A DNA stretch of 64,000 nt from the NCBI GenBank assembly GCA_036227345.1, contig CP109468.1, forward strand, positions 5,518,001 through 5,582,000. The letters run 5' to 3'. How positions within the stretch are numbered: the stretch's first letter is position 1; each line of letters begins with the position of its first letter. Origin of the DNA: Streptomyces sp. NBC_01463. GTDB lineage: Bacteria; Actinomycetota; Actinomycetes; Streptomycetales; Streptomycetaceae. Positions 33,632 through 43,006 of this stretch are shown piece by piece. A program made the translations under genes and the position numbers. The notes beneath the pieces were generated by a model. That model had not been told where the DNA came from. It made no database searches and was given only the letters and a program-made list of their open reading frames with translations.

Positions 33632-34891
33632 TTGGCACGGAATATCGGCAGCCGGTACACCGCCCACCAGATTCTGGGGCGCGGCAGCGCCGGCACGGTG
33701 TGGCTCGGTGACGGCCCCGAGGGGCCCGTCGCCATCAAGCTGCTCCGCGAGGACCTCGCGTCCGACCAGGAGCTCGTCGGCCGCTTCGTCCAGGAGCGCA
33801 CCGCCCTGCTCGGGCTCGACCATCCCCACGTCGTCGCCGTCCGCGACCTCGTGGTCGACGGCAACGACCTGGCACTGGTGATGAACCTGGTCCGCGGTAC
33901 GGACCTGCGCACCCGGCTCGACCGCGAGCGCCGGCTGGCCCCCGAGGCCGCCGTCGCGATCGTCGCGGACGTCGCCGACGCCCTCGCCGCCGCGCACGCC
34001 GCCGGGGTGGTCCACCGCGACGTCAAGCCGGAGAACATCCTGCTCGACATGGAGGGCCCGCTCGGCCCCGGCAACTCCCACCCCGCGCTGCTCACCGACT
34101 TCGGTGTGGCCAAGCTGATCGACACCCCGCGCCGCACCAAGGCCACCAAGATCATCGGGACGCCGGACTATCTGGCCCCCGAGATCGTGGAGGGCCTCCC
34201 GCCGCGCGCCGCCGTCGACATCTACGCCCTCGCGACGGTGCTGTACGAGCTCCTCGCGGGCTTCACGCCCTTCGGCGGCGGCCACCCCGGCGCCGTCCTG
34301 CGCCGCCATGTCACCGAGACCGTCGTCCCGCTCCCCGGCATCCCCGACGAGCTCTGGCAGCTGCTCGTCCAGTGCCTGGCCAAGGCCCCGGCCTCCCGGC
34401 TGCGCGCCTCCGAGCTGGCGGCCCGGCTGCGCGAGCAGCTCCCGCACCTGGCGGGCATCCCGCCCCTGGACGTCGACGAACCGGACGACGAGCCCGAGGC
34501 CGATCCGCACGGCCAGGCCTACGACGAGCAGCAGTACACCCCGGCCGCCGAGGAGCCCCGCCGCCGCGGCGCGGTCCCGCTGGTCCCCGGCTCGTCGCCC
34601 GACTCCAACCGGGACACCCACACGAGCATGCGCGTCCCGGCCCCCGACGAGCTCTCCGGCGGCCCCCGCGGCACCGCCCGCGCCCCGCGCGCGCCCGGCC
34701 GGCCCCGCCCCGGCTCGGCCCGCAACAAGTCGGCGGCCATCCGCAAGCGCCGCCTCACCCTGGGCGCGGCCGCGCTCGTCCTGGTCGCGGCGGCCGGGGT
34801 GGGCGGCTGGCTGGCCCTGGGCGGGGACGACGCGGGAGCGACGCCCCAGGACACCCGGGACACCAAGAATTCGGCCCCCGCCGTCCCCTGA
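33632..34891 (+). CDS. pkaB: membrane-anchored Ser/Thr protein kinase, PkaB-like
   Basis: 419 residues from TTG 33632; AGGGAG ends 5 nt before it, and the next residues match a kinase N-terminus (ARNIGSRYTA). The kinase domain spans residues 8-270: LGRGSAGTVW, VAIKLL, VVHRDVKPENILL, TDFGVAK, LAPEIVEG. A Pro/Glu/Arg-rich linker of about 90 residues precedes one transmembrane helix near residue 375 (LTLGAAALVLVAAAGVGGWL) and a ~25-residue extracellular tail. No sensor domain is visible. The length fits S. coelicolor PkaB (about 417 residues, from memory). Together with the adjacent kinase it probably signals through FHA proteins such as the one at 27568. Confidence 0.85.
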   Translation: MARNIGSRYTAHQILGRGSAGTVWLGDGPEGPVAIKLLREDLASDQELVGRFVQERTALLGLDHPHVVAVRDLVVDGNDLALVMNLVRGTDLRTRLDRERRLAPEAAVAIVADVADALAAAHAAGVVHRDVKPENILLDMEGPLGPGNSHPALLTDFGVAKLIDTPRRTKATKIIGTPDYLAPEIVEGLPPRAAVDIYALATVLYELLAGFTPFGGGHPGAVLRRHVTETVVPLPGIPDELWQLLVQCLAKAPASRLRASELAARLREQLPHLAGIPPLDVDEPDDEPEADPHGQAYDEQQYTPAAEEPRRRGAVPLVPGSSPDSNRDTHTSMRVPAPDELSGGPRGTARAPRAPGRPRPGSARNKSAAIRKRRLTLGAAALVLVAAAGVGGWLALGGDDAGATPQDTRDTKNSAPAVP

Positions 34892-34961
34892 CCCGGACCG
34901 CCGGTGCGGGCGGCGAGGACGGCGATCACGCGGCCCGAGGAACGTCCGCGCCGACAGCCGT

Positions 34962-34974
34962 TAGGCTGGACCCG
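34962..34974 (+). promoter_or_regulatory. leaderless-type promoter of prfB
   Basis: TAGGCT at 34962-34967 lies 6 nt before the GTG at 34974, the spacing expected if transcription starts at the first base of the start codon. There is no ribosome site. A recognisable -35 was not found. Confidence 0.5.
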
Positions 34975-36080
34975 TGGCAGTCGTCGATATTTCCGAAGAG
35001 CTGAAGTCCCTCTCCTCGACCATGGGGTCGATCGAGGCCGTCCTGGACCTGGATGCGCTGAGGGGTGACATCGCCGTGCTCGAGGAGCAGGCTGCCGCTC
35101 CGTCCCTGTGGGACGACCCGGAGGCGGCGCAGAAGATCACCAGCAAGCTTTCGCACCTCCAGGCCGAGGTCCGCAAGACCGAGACCCTGCGCGGCCGGAT
35201 CGACGATCTCGAAGTGCTCTTCGAGCTCGCCGAGGACGAGGGCGACGCGGACGCCCTCGCGGAGGCCGAGACCGAGCTGGAGTCCGTCCGCAAGGCGCTG
35301 GACGAGATGGAGGTCCGTACCCTCCTGTCCGGCGAGTACGACGCCCGCGAGGCGCTCGTCACCATCCGCGCCGAGGCCGGTGGCGTGGACGCGGCCGACT
35401 TCGCCGAGAAGCTCCAGCGCATGTACCTCCGCTGGGCCGAGCGGCACAACTACAAGACCGAGGTCTACGAGACGGCGTACGCCGAAGAGGCCGGCATCAA
35501 GTCGACCACCTTCGCCGTCGAGGTGCCGTACGCCTACGGCACGCTCTCCGTCGAGCAGGGCACCCACCGGCTCGTCCGGATCTCCCCCTTCGACAACCAG
35601 GGCCGCCGCCAGACGTCCTTCGCGGGCGTCGAGGTGCTGCCCGTGGTCGAGCAGACCGACCACGTCGAGATCGACGAGTCCGAGCTCCGCGTCGACGTGT
35701 ACCGCTCCTCGGGCCCCGGCGGCCAGGGCGTCAACACCACGGACTCCGCGGTGCGCCTGACCCACCTGCCCACCGGCATCGTCGTCTCCTGCCAGAACGA
35801 GCGCTCGCAGATCCAGAACAAGGCGTCCGCGATGAACGTCCTCCAGGCCAAGCTCCTCGAGCGCCGCCGCCAGGAGGAGCAGGCGAAGATGAACGCGCTC
35901 AAGGGCGACGGCGGCAACTCCTGGGGCAACCAGATGCGTTCGTACGTCCTGCACCCGTACCAGATGGTCAAGGACCTGCGGACGGAGTTCGAGATGGGCA
36001 ACCCGGAAGCGGTCTTCAACGGCGAGATCGACGGCTTCATCGAGGCCGGCATCCGCTGGCGCAAGCAGAGCGAGAAGTAG
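34974..36080 (+). CDS. prfB: peptide chain release factor 2
   Basis: 368 residues from GTG 34974. RF2 reads UGA/UAA stop codons and releases the nascent protein on the ribosome. The stop-recognition motif SPF is in [12 protein letters not shown] and the catalytic GGQ in [11 protein letters not shown] near residue 250. The N-terminal coiled-coil domain and overall length are normal. There is no in-frame TGA near codon 26, so the programmed +1 frameshift used by many bacteria to autoregulate prfB is absent, as in other actinobacteria. The start appears leaderless. It is followed by a perfect bidirectional terminator. Confidence 0.97.
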   Translation: MAVVDISEELKSLSSTMGSIEAVLDLDALRGDIAVLEEQAAAPSLWDDPEAAQKITSKLSHLQAEVRKTETLRGRIDDLEVLFELAEDEGDADALAEAETELESVRKALDEMEVRTLLSGEYDAREALVTIRAEAGGVDAADFAEKLQRMYLRWAERHNYKTEVYETAYAEEAGIKSTTFAVEVPYAYGTLSVEQGTHRLVRISPFDNQGRRQTSFAGVEVLPVVEQTDHVEIDESELRVDVYRSSGPGGQGVNTTDSAVRLTHLPTGIVVSCQNERSQIQNKASAMNVLQAKLLERRRQEEQAKMNALKGDGGNSWGNQMRSYVLHPYQMVKDLRTEFEMGNPEAVFNGEIDGFIEAGIRWRKQSEK

Positions 36081-36098
36081 TCCCGCCGGGACGGCATG

Positions 36099-36144
36099 TA
36101 CGGCGACGGGCGTGAGAGCCGCGGCTCTCACGCCCGTCGCCGTA
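36099..36144. terminator. bidirectional terminator between prfB and MINPP-like gene
   Basis: A perfect 22-bp inverted repeat (36099-36120 with 36123-36144) separated by only 2 nt, between convergent stops at 36080 and 36161. Its core is GGCGACGGGCGTGAGAGCC and the complement. Confidence 0.85.
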
Positions 36145-36160
36145 TCCGTGACCGTAGCGG

Positions 36161-37513
36161 TCAGGACGCGCCGCGGCCCAGGCACTGCTTCAGCTCGTCG
36201 ACGTCGTAGAAGTAGCTGCCCTTCACCACCGGCTCGCAGCCCTTCCTGAAGGCGGTCTGCTTCTCGTTGTAGAGCATCCGCACCAGGTACTTGTTCCCCT
36301 TCCGGAACAGGTCCCACTGGATGTTCGTGGCCATGGACGCCACCGATGCGCCGCGCCACGGGTTGTCGGCGTACGTGTACGGCTTCCGCGGCGACACGGC
36401 CTCCGTGCTGCCGGGCAGTCCCATGAGCGCGGCCAGCGGGATGATCTCCTCCGCGTGCGTGAAGCGCAGCTCGGCGCCCGCGTCGCTCGTTCCGGCGCGC
36501 TTGGCGTCGATCTTCGTGAAGAAGTCGTCGAGCAGGACGTTCGCCATCCGGTACGTGATGTCGCTGTCGTCGAAGCCCGGCCCCTTCTCGTAGAAGTCCT
36601 CGGCGTCGCTGAGGTAGGCGAACCACCGGGCGTCCCGGGGCGCGATGTAGCGCTTCATGTCCCAGTCGCCCTCGTCGGCCATGGCCGGGGCGATGCTGTA
36701 GAGGGCGTAGACCGCCTGCGCGAACTCCACCTCGGTGCCGATCGAGTCGAACTCGCCCGCCGAGACCCGCCGGACGAAGGCAGGCTCGAAGATCTTCCCC
36801 AGTACGTTGCGGGCGGCGGCGTGCGAGGCCGGCTGGTCGGTGATGCCGTCGAGGGTGGCGGCGAGCCGCTCGTCGTTGTCGACGTAGTCCCGGTACTCCG
36901 CGCCGCCGGCCGACTTGTGGAAGTACAGCAGGTCGGGATCGGTCGTGGCCGGGGTGATGAGCGGCGCCAGGGCCGGTTCGTTCTCGGCGAGGGCCTCGGC
37001 GAACAGGTTCCCGCTGTCGACCGCGCGGTCCTTGCCGGAGCTGACGACGTTGATCTGCTCGGAGTCCCTGACGATCTGCCGGAAGAGTCCGGGCAGCCGC
37101 TTCTCCAGCCGGGCGGCGGTGTCCTGGATCTCGCGCACGCCCCGTCCGCTGAGCTGTCCGTAACCGATCCCGTCCATGGCGGCGAGCAGCGCCTTCGTCT
37201 CGCCGCCGAACCGCTCGCCGGTGCGGGTGAGCTGCCCCTCGCTCCTCGCCTTCTCCCACAGGGCCAGGATCAGGTCGCCGTCCTCGCTGTCCGAGGCGGC
37301 GCGCGAGCCGTGGCGGGAGACGTTCTCGGTGAAGACCGGGACGAACCCCTTGGGTGCCTGCTGGTACGACCGCATGTTCTGCTGCGGCGCGTACGGGGTC
37401 TTGGTGGCGTAGAAGCCGGAGGAACCCGCGGAGGAGGCCTGCGCGGGTATCGCGGCCGTCAGGAGCGCGGAGACCGTGAGCGTCAGGGAGAGGGCGACGG
37501 TTCGTTTCTGCAT
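36161..37513 (-). CDS. secreted histidine acid phosphatase, MINPP/phytase type
   Basis: 450 residues from ATG 37513. A Sec signal peptide (KRTVALSLTLTVSALLTAA) is cleaved around AQASSA. The active-site motif SRHGSRAAS near residue 66 places it in the histidine acid phosphatase branch. The C-terminal catalytic tripeptide is THAEE near 349, that is HAE rather than HD, which is the mark of multiple inositol polyphosphate phosphatases (MINPP). It should release phosphate from phytate or related phosphoesters outside the cell. Cysteines are few. Its promoter region is the 408-nt gap shared with the LAETG gene; no PHO-box-like repeat was obvious to me. Confidence 0.85.
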   Translation of the reverse strand: MQKRTVALSLTLTVSALLTAAIPAQASSAGSSGFYATKTPYAPQQNMRSYQQAPKGFVPVFTENVSRHGSRAASDSEDGDLILALWEKARSEGQLTRTGERFGGETKALLAAMDGIGYGQLSGRGVREIQDTAARLEKRLPGLFRQIVRDSEQINVVSSGKDRAVDSGNLFAEALAENEPALAPLITPATTDPDLLYFHKSAGGAEYRDYVDNDERLAATLDGITDQPASHAAARNVLGKIFEPAFVRRVSAGEFDSIGTEVEFAQAVYALYSIAPAMADEGDWDMKRYIAPRDARWFAYLSDAEDFYEKGPGFDDSDITYRMANVLLDDFFTKIDAKRAGTSDAGAELRFTHAEEIIPLAALMGLPGSTEAVSPRKPYTYADNPWRGASVASMATNIQWDLFRKGNKYLVRMLYNEKQTAFRKGCEPVVKGSYFYDVDELKQCLGRGAS

Positions 37514-37921
37514 GGGTTCACCGGGGTTCGGGGCGAGTCGGATCGGTCGGATGCCCGCATCATGATCCTTCCGGATGAACCGGACATGGCCGCGGTGCGG
37601 CCGGGAAGCGTCCGAAACGGGCCTGGGGCGAAAGGGAGTTGGCGTTGCGAGTTGCGTAGAAGGCGTGGTGAGTGCGTCACAGTCGTGCCCCTGAATGAGG
37701 GTCAACTGCTCTGAAAACGGGTCACATTGCACGGAACGGCCTTGACGTAGTCCTTAACTCTGGACAGGGTGCTGGAGCAGCATGCGTATGTCTGGGACAG
37801 GTGTGATCGGGGGCGGGATGACCACGGCGCGACGTGGCCCTGCTGCGGGCGCAACCCCGGCAGGACCGTGGACCCGCATATGGCTGCTCCATGACGAGAA
37901 CAGCTACTGGGGGTAGCAGGA
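37514..37921. promoter_or_regulatory. divergent promoter gap, MINPP-like and LAETG genes
   Basis: 408 nt without a gene. TTGACG (37742-37747), a 17-nt spacer and CAGGGT (37765-37770) make a good housekeeping promoter for the rightward LAETG gene, leaving a leader of about 145 nt. Minus-strand promoter elements for the phosphatase are not clear. Confidence 0.45.
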
Positions 37922-38872
37922 ATGACGAAGAAGACGCGTGTACGCGTCGCGCGGATAGCCGCGGGTGCCGTGATCGCCGCAGGCGCCTCGCTCACCGCCG
38001 CAGGTGCGGCCCAGGCCGTCGGGATCGGCGTCGATGTCGCCGGTATCGGTGTCAACGCCTCGGTCGACAACGACGGCGTGAACATCGGCATCAACGGCGA
38101 GGACGACGCGGCCGGCGGCGGCGACGCTGCGGCCGGTGGCGGCGACGCTGCGGCCGGTGGCGGCGACGCCGCGGGTGGCGCCGATGTCGCCGGTGGCGGC
38201 GACGCTGCCGGTGGCGCCGATGTCGCCGGTGGCGGCGATGCTGCTGCTGGTGGTGGCGATGCGGCCGCTGGTGGCGGTGACGCTGCTGCTGGTGGTGGCG
38301 ATGCGGCGGCCGGTGGCGGCGATGCTGCTGCTGGTGGTGGCGATGCGGCCGCTGGTGGCGGTGACGCTGCTGCTGGTGGTGGCGATGCGGCCGCTGGTGG
38401 CGGTGACGCTGCTGCTGGTGGTGGCGATGCGGCGGCCGGTGGCGGTGACGCTGCTGCTGGTGGTGGCGATGCGGCGGCTGGTGGCGGTGACGCTGCTGCT
38501 GGTGGTGGCGATGCGGCGGCTGGTGGCGGTGACGCTGCTGCTGGTGGTGGCGATGCGGCGGCCGGTGGCGGTGACGCTGCCGCTGGTGGCGGTGGCAGCG
38601 CGGCGGCCGGTGGCGGTTCCGGGAGCAACGGTGGCAGCACCGGCGACACCGGCACCTGCACCGTCGACCTCGACGGCGCCGAGTGCGCCGACAACACCGA
38701 CACCGACTCGGTCGGCAACCAGCCGGCCGAGCAGGGCAAGGGCAAGGACGAGCTGGCCGAGACCGGTGCGGCCGAGACCACGTTCCTGCTGGTCGGCGCC
38801 GCGACGATGATCGCCGGAGGCATCGGCTTCCGGATCCTGCCGCGCCTGGTGAACGGCCGCACGGCCGCCTGA
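37922..38872 (+). CDS. LAETG sortase-anchored surface protein with AAAGGGD repeats
   Basis: 316 residues from ATG 37922. A signal peptide (RIAAGAVIAAGASLTAAGAA) is followed by a short domain (VGIGVDVAGIGVNASVDN), then residues ~60-235 of heptapeptide repeats DAAAGGG with a few DVAGGGD/DAAGGA variants. After a Ser/Gly linker come two cysteines (TCTVD, AECAD) that may form a disulphide. The end is a cell-wall sorting signal: LAETG near residue 277, a hydrophobic helix and an Arg-containing tail. LAxTG is the motif recognised by class E sortases of Streptomyces. Likely an extended, flexible wall-attached spacer; the function is unknown. The ribosome site (GGGGG...AGGA) is close to the ATG. Confidence 0.88.
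   Translation: MTKKTRVRVARIAAGAVIAAGASLTAAGAAQAVGIGVDVAGIGVNASVDNDGVNIGINGEDDAAGGGDAAAGGGDAAAGGGDAAGGADVAGGGDAAGGADVAGGGDAAAGGGDAAAGGGDAAAGGGDAAAGGGDAAAGGGDAAAGGGDAAAGGGDAAAGGGDAAAGGGDAAAGGGDAAAGGGDAAAGGGDAAAGGGDAAAGGGDAAAGGGDAAAGGGDAAAGGGGSAAAGGGSGSNGGSTGDTGTCTVDLDGAECADNTDTDSVGNQPAEQGKGKDELAETGAAETTFLLVGAATMIAGGIGFRILPRLVNGRTAA
38098..38622 (+). repeat. 21/42-bp coding tandem repeat
   Basis: About 17-20 copies of a 21-bp unit encoding DAAAGGG, alternating between GCTGCTGCTGGTGGTGGCGA-type and GCGGCCGGTGGCGGTGA-type versions, which makes a higher-order 42-bp period. Several frames on both strands stay open through it. Copy number is likely unstable. Confidence 0.85.
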
Positions 38873-38906
38873 CGGCGACAGCGGTACACAGACGCACACG
38901 GACAGA

Positions 38907-38948
38907 CACAGGGGCCCGGACGCCGATATCGGCATCCGGGCCCCTGTG
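38907..38948. terminator. terminator after LAETG gene
   Basis: CACAGGGGCCCGGA (38907-38920) pairs with TCCGGGCCCCTGTG (38935-38948); GCCGAT/ATCGGC continues the stem inside, with one mismatch. It lies between convergent genes. Confidence 0.8.
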
Positions 38949-39019
38949 CATGCACCAGCGCGTACGAGGACGAACGTTTCACCGGCCCTGACGAGGGCGG
39001 GTGCGCGGGCAGGCGGGCG

Positions 39020-39223
39020 CTAGACGGTCTGGTGCGCCAGCAGGGCCAGCGCCGCCAGGAGCACCACCATGAGCGCGATCAGCATCGCCGGATTGAGCCC
39101 CGCGAACGGTCCCTGCTCCTGTTCCTGCTGCTCCAGCCGCGCACGGCTCGCCCGGCATACGGGGCAGCGCCCCTCGTTCACGGGCGCCGCGCAGTTTGCG
39201 CACACCAGTCGGTCATAGGTCAT
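39020..39223 (-). CDS. small zinc-ribbon membrane protein
   Basis: 67 residues from ATG 39223, chosen because a GGAGGAAA site lies just upstream; an in-frame start at 39292 has none. Residues 9-24 form C-x2-C-x8-C-x2-C, a zinc ribbon; then a Gln/Glu-rich stretch; then one C-terminal transmembrane helix ([14 protein letters not shown]). It is probably a small membrane-anchored protein with its zinc ribbon in the cytoplasm. I cannot name the family. It is monocistronic and divergent from ftsE, so a link to division is only positional. Confidence 0.75.
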   Translation of the reverse strand: MTYDRLVCANCAAPVNEGRCPVCRASRARLEQQEQEQGPFAGLNPAMLIALMVVLLAALALLAHQTV

Positions 39224-39492
39224 GCGCTTTCCTCCTCCCGCGCGGCGGAGCCGCACAAGCTTTCTCTCCGCACAACGCTCACGGAAACGCAACCGTTCCC
39301 CCTACCACTGTGCCAGCTCGCACGGGTTTCGGCTCGGCCCGCCGGATACCTCCAGGTCCGTTCCCCTTACGGCGCAGCCCGGAGCGGTGCCGTTTCACCG
39401 TAAAACACCCATCCCGGTACGCGCGCCTGCACGCGTCAGCCCGGTTCGCGTATGGTCACGCACACCTACTCCCGGCCGACCGTGGTGCATCC
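39224..39492. promoter_or_regulatory. promoter region of ftsEX
   Basis: A 269-nt gap. TATGGT at 39459-39464 is a plausible -10 for ftsE with a leader of about 22 nt. No strong structure was seen. Confidence 0.35.
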
Positions 39493-40182
39493 GTGATCCG
39501 ATTCGACAACGTCTCCAAGACCTACCCGAAGCAGAGCCGTCCCGCTCTACGGGATGTGTCTCTCGATATCGAGAAGGGCGAGTTCGTCTTCCTGGTGGGC
39601 TCCTCCGGCTCCGGCAAGTCCACCTTCATGCGTCTCATCCTCCGCGAGGAGCGCGCCAGCCAGGGCATGGTCCACGTCCTCGGCAAGGACCTCGCGCGCA
39701 TGTCCAACTGGAAGGTGCCGCACATGCGCCGCCAGCTGGGCACGGTCTTCCAGGACTTCCGCCTCCTTCCCAACAAGACCGTCGCGGAGAACGTGGCGTT
39801 CGCCCAGGAAGTGATCGGCAAGCCGCGCGGTGAGATCCGCAAGGCGGTCCCGCAGGTCCTCGACCTCGTCGGTCTCGGCGGCAAGGAGGACCGGATGCCC
39901 GGTGAGCTCTCCGGTGGTGAGCAGCAGCGCGTGGCGATCGCGCGGGCCTTCGTCAACCGGCCCATGCTGCTGATCGCGGACGAGCCGACCGGCAACCTCG
40001 ACCCGCAGACCTCGGTCGGCATCATGAAGCTGCTGGACCGGATCAACCGGACCGGCACCACCGTGATCATGGCGACCCACGACCAGAACATCGTCGACCA
40101 GATGCGCAAACGCGTCATCGAGCTCGAGCAGGGCCGTCTCGTACGCGACCAGGCGCGCGGCGTCTACGGCTACCAGCACTGA
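39493..40182 (+). CDS. ftsE: cell division ATP-binding protein FtsE
   Basis: 229 residues from GTG 39493 ([11 protein letters not shown]), the normal FtsE length. Walker [10 protein letters not shown] near residue 40, FtsE-typical VFQDFRLL, signature [14 protein letters not shown], Walker [13 protein letters not shown] and MATHD are all present. With FtsX it forms a cytoplasmic-membrane ABC-type complex that, in characterised bacteria, activates peptidoglycan hydrolases during division rather than transporting a solute. It is followed 23 nt later by ftsX. Confidence 0.97.
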   Translation: MIRFDNVSKTYPKQSRPALRDVSLDIEKGEFVFLVGSSGSGKSTFMRLILREERASQGMVHVLGKDLARMSNWKVPHMRRQLGTVFQDFRLLPNKTVAENVAFAQEVIGKPRGEIRKAVPQVLDLVGLGGKEDRMPGELSGGEQQRVAIARAFVNRPMLLIADEPTGNLDPQTSVGIMKLLDRINRTGTTVIMATHDQNIVDQMRKRVIELEQGRLVRDQARGVYGYQH

Positions 40183-40205
40183 GCACCCAGCACTGAAAGG
40201 ACGCC

Positions 40206-41123
40206 ATGCGCGCCCAGTTCGTCCTGTCGGAGATCGGCGTCGGCCTCCGTCGCAACCTCACGATGACCTTCGCCGTCGTCGTCTCCGTCGCCCTCTCGCT
40301 TGCCCTGTTCGGCGGCGCGCTGCTCATGCGCGAGCAGGTCAGCACGATGAAGGACTACTGGTACGACAAGGTCAACGTCTCCATCTACCTCTGCGGCAAG
40401 GGGGATGCGGAGACGGTGGTCCAGTGCGCCAAGGGTGCGGTCACCGAGCCCCAGAAGAAGGAGATCGAGGGCGATCTCAACAAGATGGACGTCGTCGAGA
40501 AGGTGACGTACGAGTCGTCCGACGAGGCCTACAAGCACTACCAGGAGGAGTTCGGCGACTCCCCGATGGCGGGCAACATCACGCCCGACCAGATGCCGGA
40601 GTCGTTCCGCGTCAAGCTGCACGACCCCACCAAGTACAAGGTCGTCGCCACGGCCTTCGCCGGGCGTGACGGGGTGCAGTCGGTCCAGGACCAGAGAAGC
40701 ATCCTGGACAACCTCTTCGGTCTGATGAACGGCATGAACGTCGCCGCGCTGTTCGTGATGGCGCTGATGCTCGTCATCGCGCTGATGCTGATCGTGAACA
40801 CCGTGCGGGTGTCCGCGTTCAGCCGACGGCGGGAGACGGGCATCATGCGGCTCGTCGGTGCCTCCGGCTTCTACATCCAGATGCCGTTCATCATGGAGGC
40901 CGCGTTCGCCGGGCTGATCGGGGGTGTGCTGGCCTGCGTGATGCTGCTGGCCGGGCGCTACTTCCTGATCGACGGCGGTCTCGCCCTCCAGGACAAGCTG
41001 AACCTGATCGACTTCATCGGCTGGGACGCCGTCCTCACCAAGCTCCCACTGGTCCTGGCGATCGGCCTGCTGATGCCCGCCGTTGCCGCTCTCTTCGCGC
41101 TCCGCAAGTACCTCAAGGTGTGA
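40206..41123 (+). CDS. ftsX: cell division protein FtsX
   Basis: 305 residues from ATG 40206 with AAAGGA upstream. Four transmembrane helices: one near residue 20-40, then a large extracellular domain (about 45-170) with two Cys (YLCGK, VQCAK), then three helices in the FtsX/MacB-type C-terminal half (MALMLVIALMLIVNTVRVSA; RRRETGIMRLVGAS). It is the membrane partner of FtsE; its extracellular loop contacts wall hydrolase activators. It is in an operon with ftsE and probably read through into the protease at 41192. Confidence 0.97.
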   Translation: MRAQFVLSEIGVGLRRNLTMTFAVVVSVALSLALFGGALLMREQVSTMKDYWYDKVNVSIYLCGKGDAETVVQCAKGAVTEPQKKEIEGDLNKMDVVEKVTYESSDEAYKHYQEEFGDSPMAGNITPDQMPESFRVKLHDPTKYKVVATAFAGRDGVQSVQDQRSILDNLFGLMNGMNVAALFVMALMLVIALMLIVNTVRVSAFSRRRETGIMRLVGASGFYIQMPFIMEAAFAGLIGGVLACVMLLAGRYFLIDGGLALQDKLNLIDFIGWDAVLTKLPLVLAIGLLMPAVAALFALRKYLKV

Positions 41124-41178
41124 CGTGCGCCCCGTGCGGCGCGCGGCCAACGGGCCGTGCGCCGGCGGGGCGTTGTCC

Positions 41179-41192
41179 TAGACTCGGCGCCA
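41179..41192 (+). promoter_or_regulatory. leaderless-type promoter of ctp gene
   Basis: TAGACT at 41179-41184 with 7 nt to the ATG at 41192 and no ribosome site suggests a transcript starting at the ATG. Confidence 0.45.
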
Positions 41193-42379
41193 TGCCGGGC
41201 CCTGAGAACCGTTTCGGGCCCCGCGGCCTACGCTGCGGGGCGGCCCTGACATTGGTCTTCGCGAGTGTGCTGGCCACCGCCGCCGCCACCGGTTCGCTGC
41301 CGCGCGGGGACGGGCAGGGTGCCGAGATAGAGACCAGGTCCGTCGCCGCGTCCGCCGACCGTGACGCGGTCGCCGACGCCGCCGCCGAGGCCGTGGCCGA
41401 CGGCAAGTCGGGTACGGAGGCGGCCGAGGAGGCCGTCAGCCGCAGCGGGGACCGCTGGGGCGCCGTCTACGACGAGCGGGAGTACCAGGAGTTCGAGCGG
41501 GCCCTCGACGGCTCGTACACGGGCGTCGGGCTCGCCGCCCGGCGGTCCGCCGACGGGCTGGTCGCGGTGACCCGGGTCCAGCCGGGCGGCCCCGCCGACC
41601 GGGCCGGCATCCGGGCCGGCGATCTGCTCCGCACGGTCGACGGCCGCCGGGTCGACAAGCGCCCGGTCTCCGACGTCGTGGCGATGCTGCGCGGCGACGG
41701 CACCGGAGCGGCGGCGGGGACCACCGTCGTCCTGGGCGTCCAGCGCGGCTCCGTCACCCGGACCGAGACGCTGCGGCGGGCCCGGCTCACCAACAAGACG
41801 GTCTCCGTGCGGCGGCTCGGACCGTACCCGGCCGATGCCGCCGCGGCCGTGCTGATCGAGGTCGACTCGTTCACCAAGGGATCGGGCGACGCGGTCCGCG
41901 ACGCGGTCCGGAAGGCCCCGGCGGGCGCCGGGGTGCTGCTGGACCTGCGCGGCAACTCCGGCGGGCTGGTCACCGAGGCCGTCACCGCGGCCTCCGCCTT
42001 CCTGGACGGCGGCCTGGTCGCCACGTACGACGTGCACGGCGAGCAGCGGGCCCTGTACGCGGAGGCGGGCGGCGACACCGAGCGCCCCGTCGTCGTCCTC
42101 GTCGACGGCGGGACCATGAGCGCGGCCGAGCTGCTGACCGGCGCCCTCCAGGACCGCGGCCGGGCCGTCACGGTCGGCTCGCGGACCTTCGGCAAGGGCT
42201 CCGTCCAGATGCCCAGCAGGCTCGCGGGCGGTTCCGTGGCCGAGCTGACCGTGGGCCACTACCGCACGCCGGCGGGCCACGGCGTCGACGGCCGGGGCAT
42301 CACCCCGGACCTGGCGGTGAGCGCGCGGGCCCAGGAGCGGGCCGAGACGGTATTGAGTGGCCTCGGGGGTGGGTCGTAG
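41192..42379 (+). CDS. S41 C-terminal processing peptidase
   Basis: 395 residues from ATG 41192. An N-terminal hydrophobic segment (LTLVFASVLATAAATG) acts as signal anchor. A PDZ domain (about residues 110-190, YTGVGLAARR ... GIRAGDLLRTVDG) precedes the S41 catalytic core with the Ser in GGTMSAAELL near residue 309 and the Lys in TFGKGSVQ near 335, the expected Ser-Lys dyad spacing. It acts outside the membrane, trimming or degrading proteins by their C-termini. It lies between ftsX and smpB, an arrangement typical of Streptomyces. Confidence 0.93.
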   Translation: MPGPENRFGPRGLRCGAALTLVFASVLATAAATGSLPRGDGQGAEIETRSVAASADRDAVADAAAEAVADGKSGTEAAEEAVSRSGDRWGAVYDEREYQEFERALDGSYTGVGLAARRSADGLVAVTRVQPGGPADRAGIRAGDLLRTVDGRRVDKRPVSDVVAMLRGDGTGAAAGTTVVLGVQRGSVTRTETLRRARLTNKTVSVRRLGPYPADAAAAVLIEVDSFTKGSGDAVRDAVRKAPAGAGVLLDLRGNSGGLVTEAVTAASAFLDGGLVATYDVHGEQRALYAEAGGDTERPVVVLVDGGTMSAAELLTGALQDRGRAVTVGSRTFGKGSVQMPSRLAGGSVAELTVGHYRTPAGHGVDGRGITPDLAVSARAQERAETVLSGLGGGS

Positions 42380-42397
42380 TGCGAAAATGGCCGCACT

Positions 42398-42886
42398 ATG
42401 GCTAAGGAAAAAGACACCGGGCGCAAGATGGTCGCGCAGAACAAGAAGGCGCGCCACGACTACACCATCCTCGACACCTACGAGTGCGGCCTCGTGCTCA
42501 TGGGCACCGAGGTCAAATCGCTGCGTATGGGACGGGCCTCCCTGGTGGACGGCTTCGTGCAGATCGACGGCGGCGAGGCGTGGCTGCACAACATCCATGT
42601 CCCGGAGTACGTCCAGGGCACCTGGACCAACCATTCCGCCAAGCGCAAGCGCAAGCTGCTGATGCACCGGGCCGAGATCGACAAGCTGGAGTCGAAGTCC
42701 CAGGAGACCGGCCACACGATCGTGCCGCTCGCCCTGTACTTCACGGGCGGCCGGGTCAAGGTCGAGATCGCGCTGGCGAAGGGCAAGAAGGAGTACGACA
42801 AGCGGCAGACGCTGCGCGAGAAGCAGGACACGAGGGAGACGAACCGGGCGATCTCGGCGGCCCGCCGCCGTCAGCGGAGCGCCTGA
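42398..42886 (+). CDS. smpB: SsrA-binding protein SmpB
   Basis: 162 residues from ATG 42398. The OB-fold core is present ([37 protein letters not shown]) with a basic C-terminal tail that occupies the decoding centre during trans-translation. It is immediately upstream of the ssrA gene that encodes its RNA partner. No clear ribosome site is visible before the ATG. The function is rescue of stalled ribosomes together with tmRNA. Confidence 0.98.
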   Translation: MAKEKDTGRKMVAQNKKARHDYTILDTYECGLVLMGTEVKSLRMGRASLVDGFVQIDGGEAWLHNIHVPEYVQGTWTNHSAKRKRKLLMHRAEIDKLESKSQETGHTIVPLALYFTGGRVKVEIALAKGKKEYDKRQTLREKQDTRETNRAISAARRRQRSA

Positions 42887-43006
42887 GCGCACCGCGCCAG
42901 TGGCTGCCGGCCGGTGCGGCAGGAATACGCTGGCATCGTCGTGCGTTGGTCACGTACGATGGCACTGCACCCCACGGGGTGTGTACCACCTTTGAAAAAT
43001 CAACAT

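Noticed and set aside
34974..35100. Programmed frameshift in prfB
   Set aside because: The frame is continuous from GTG 34974 with no early in-frame TGA.
38098..38622. CRISPR-like array
   Set aside because: The regular 21/42-bp repeats have no unique spacers and encode an in-frame heptapeptide; there are no cas genes.
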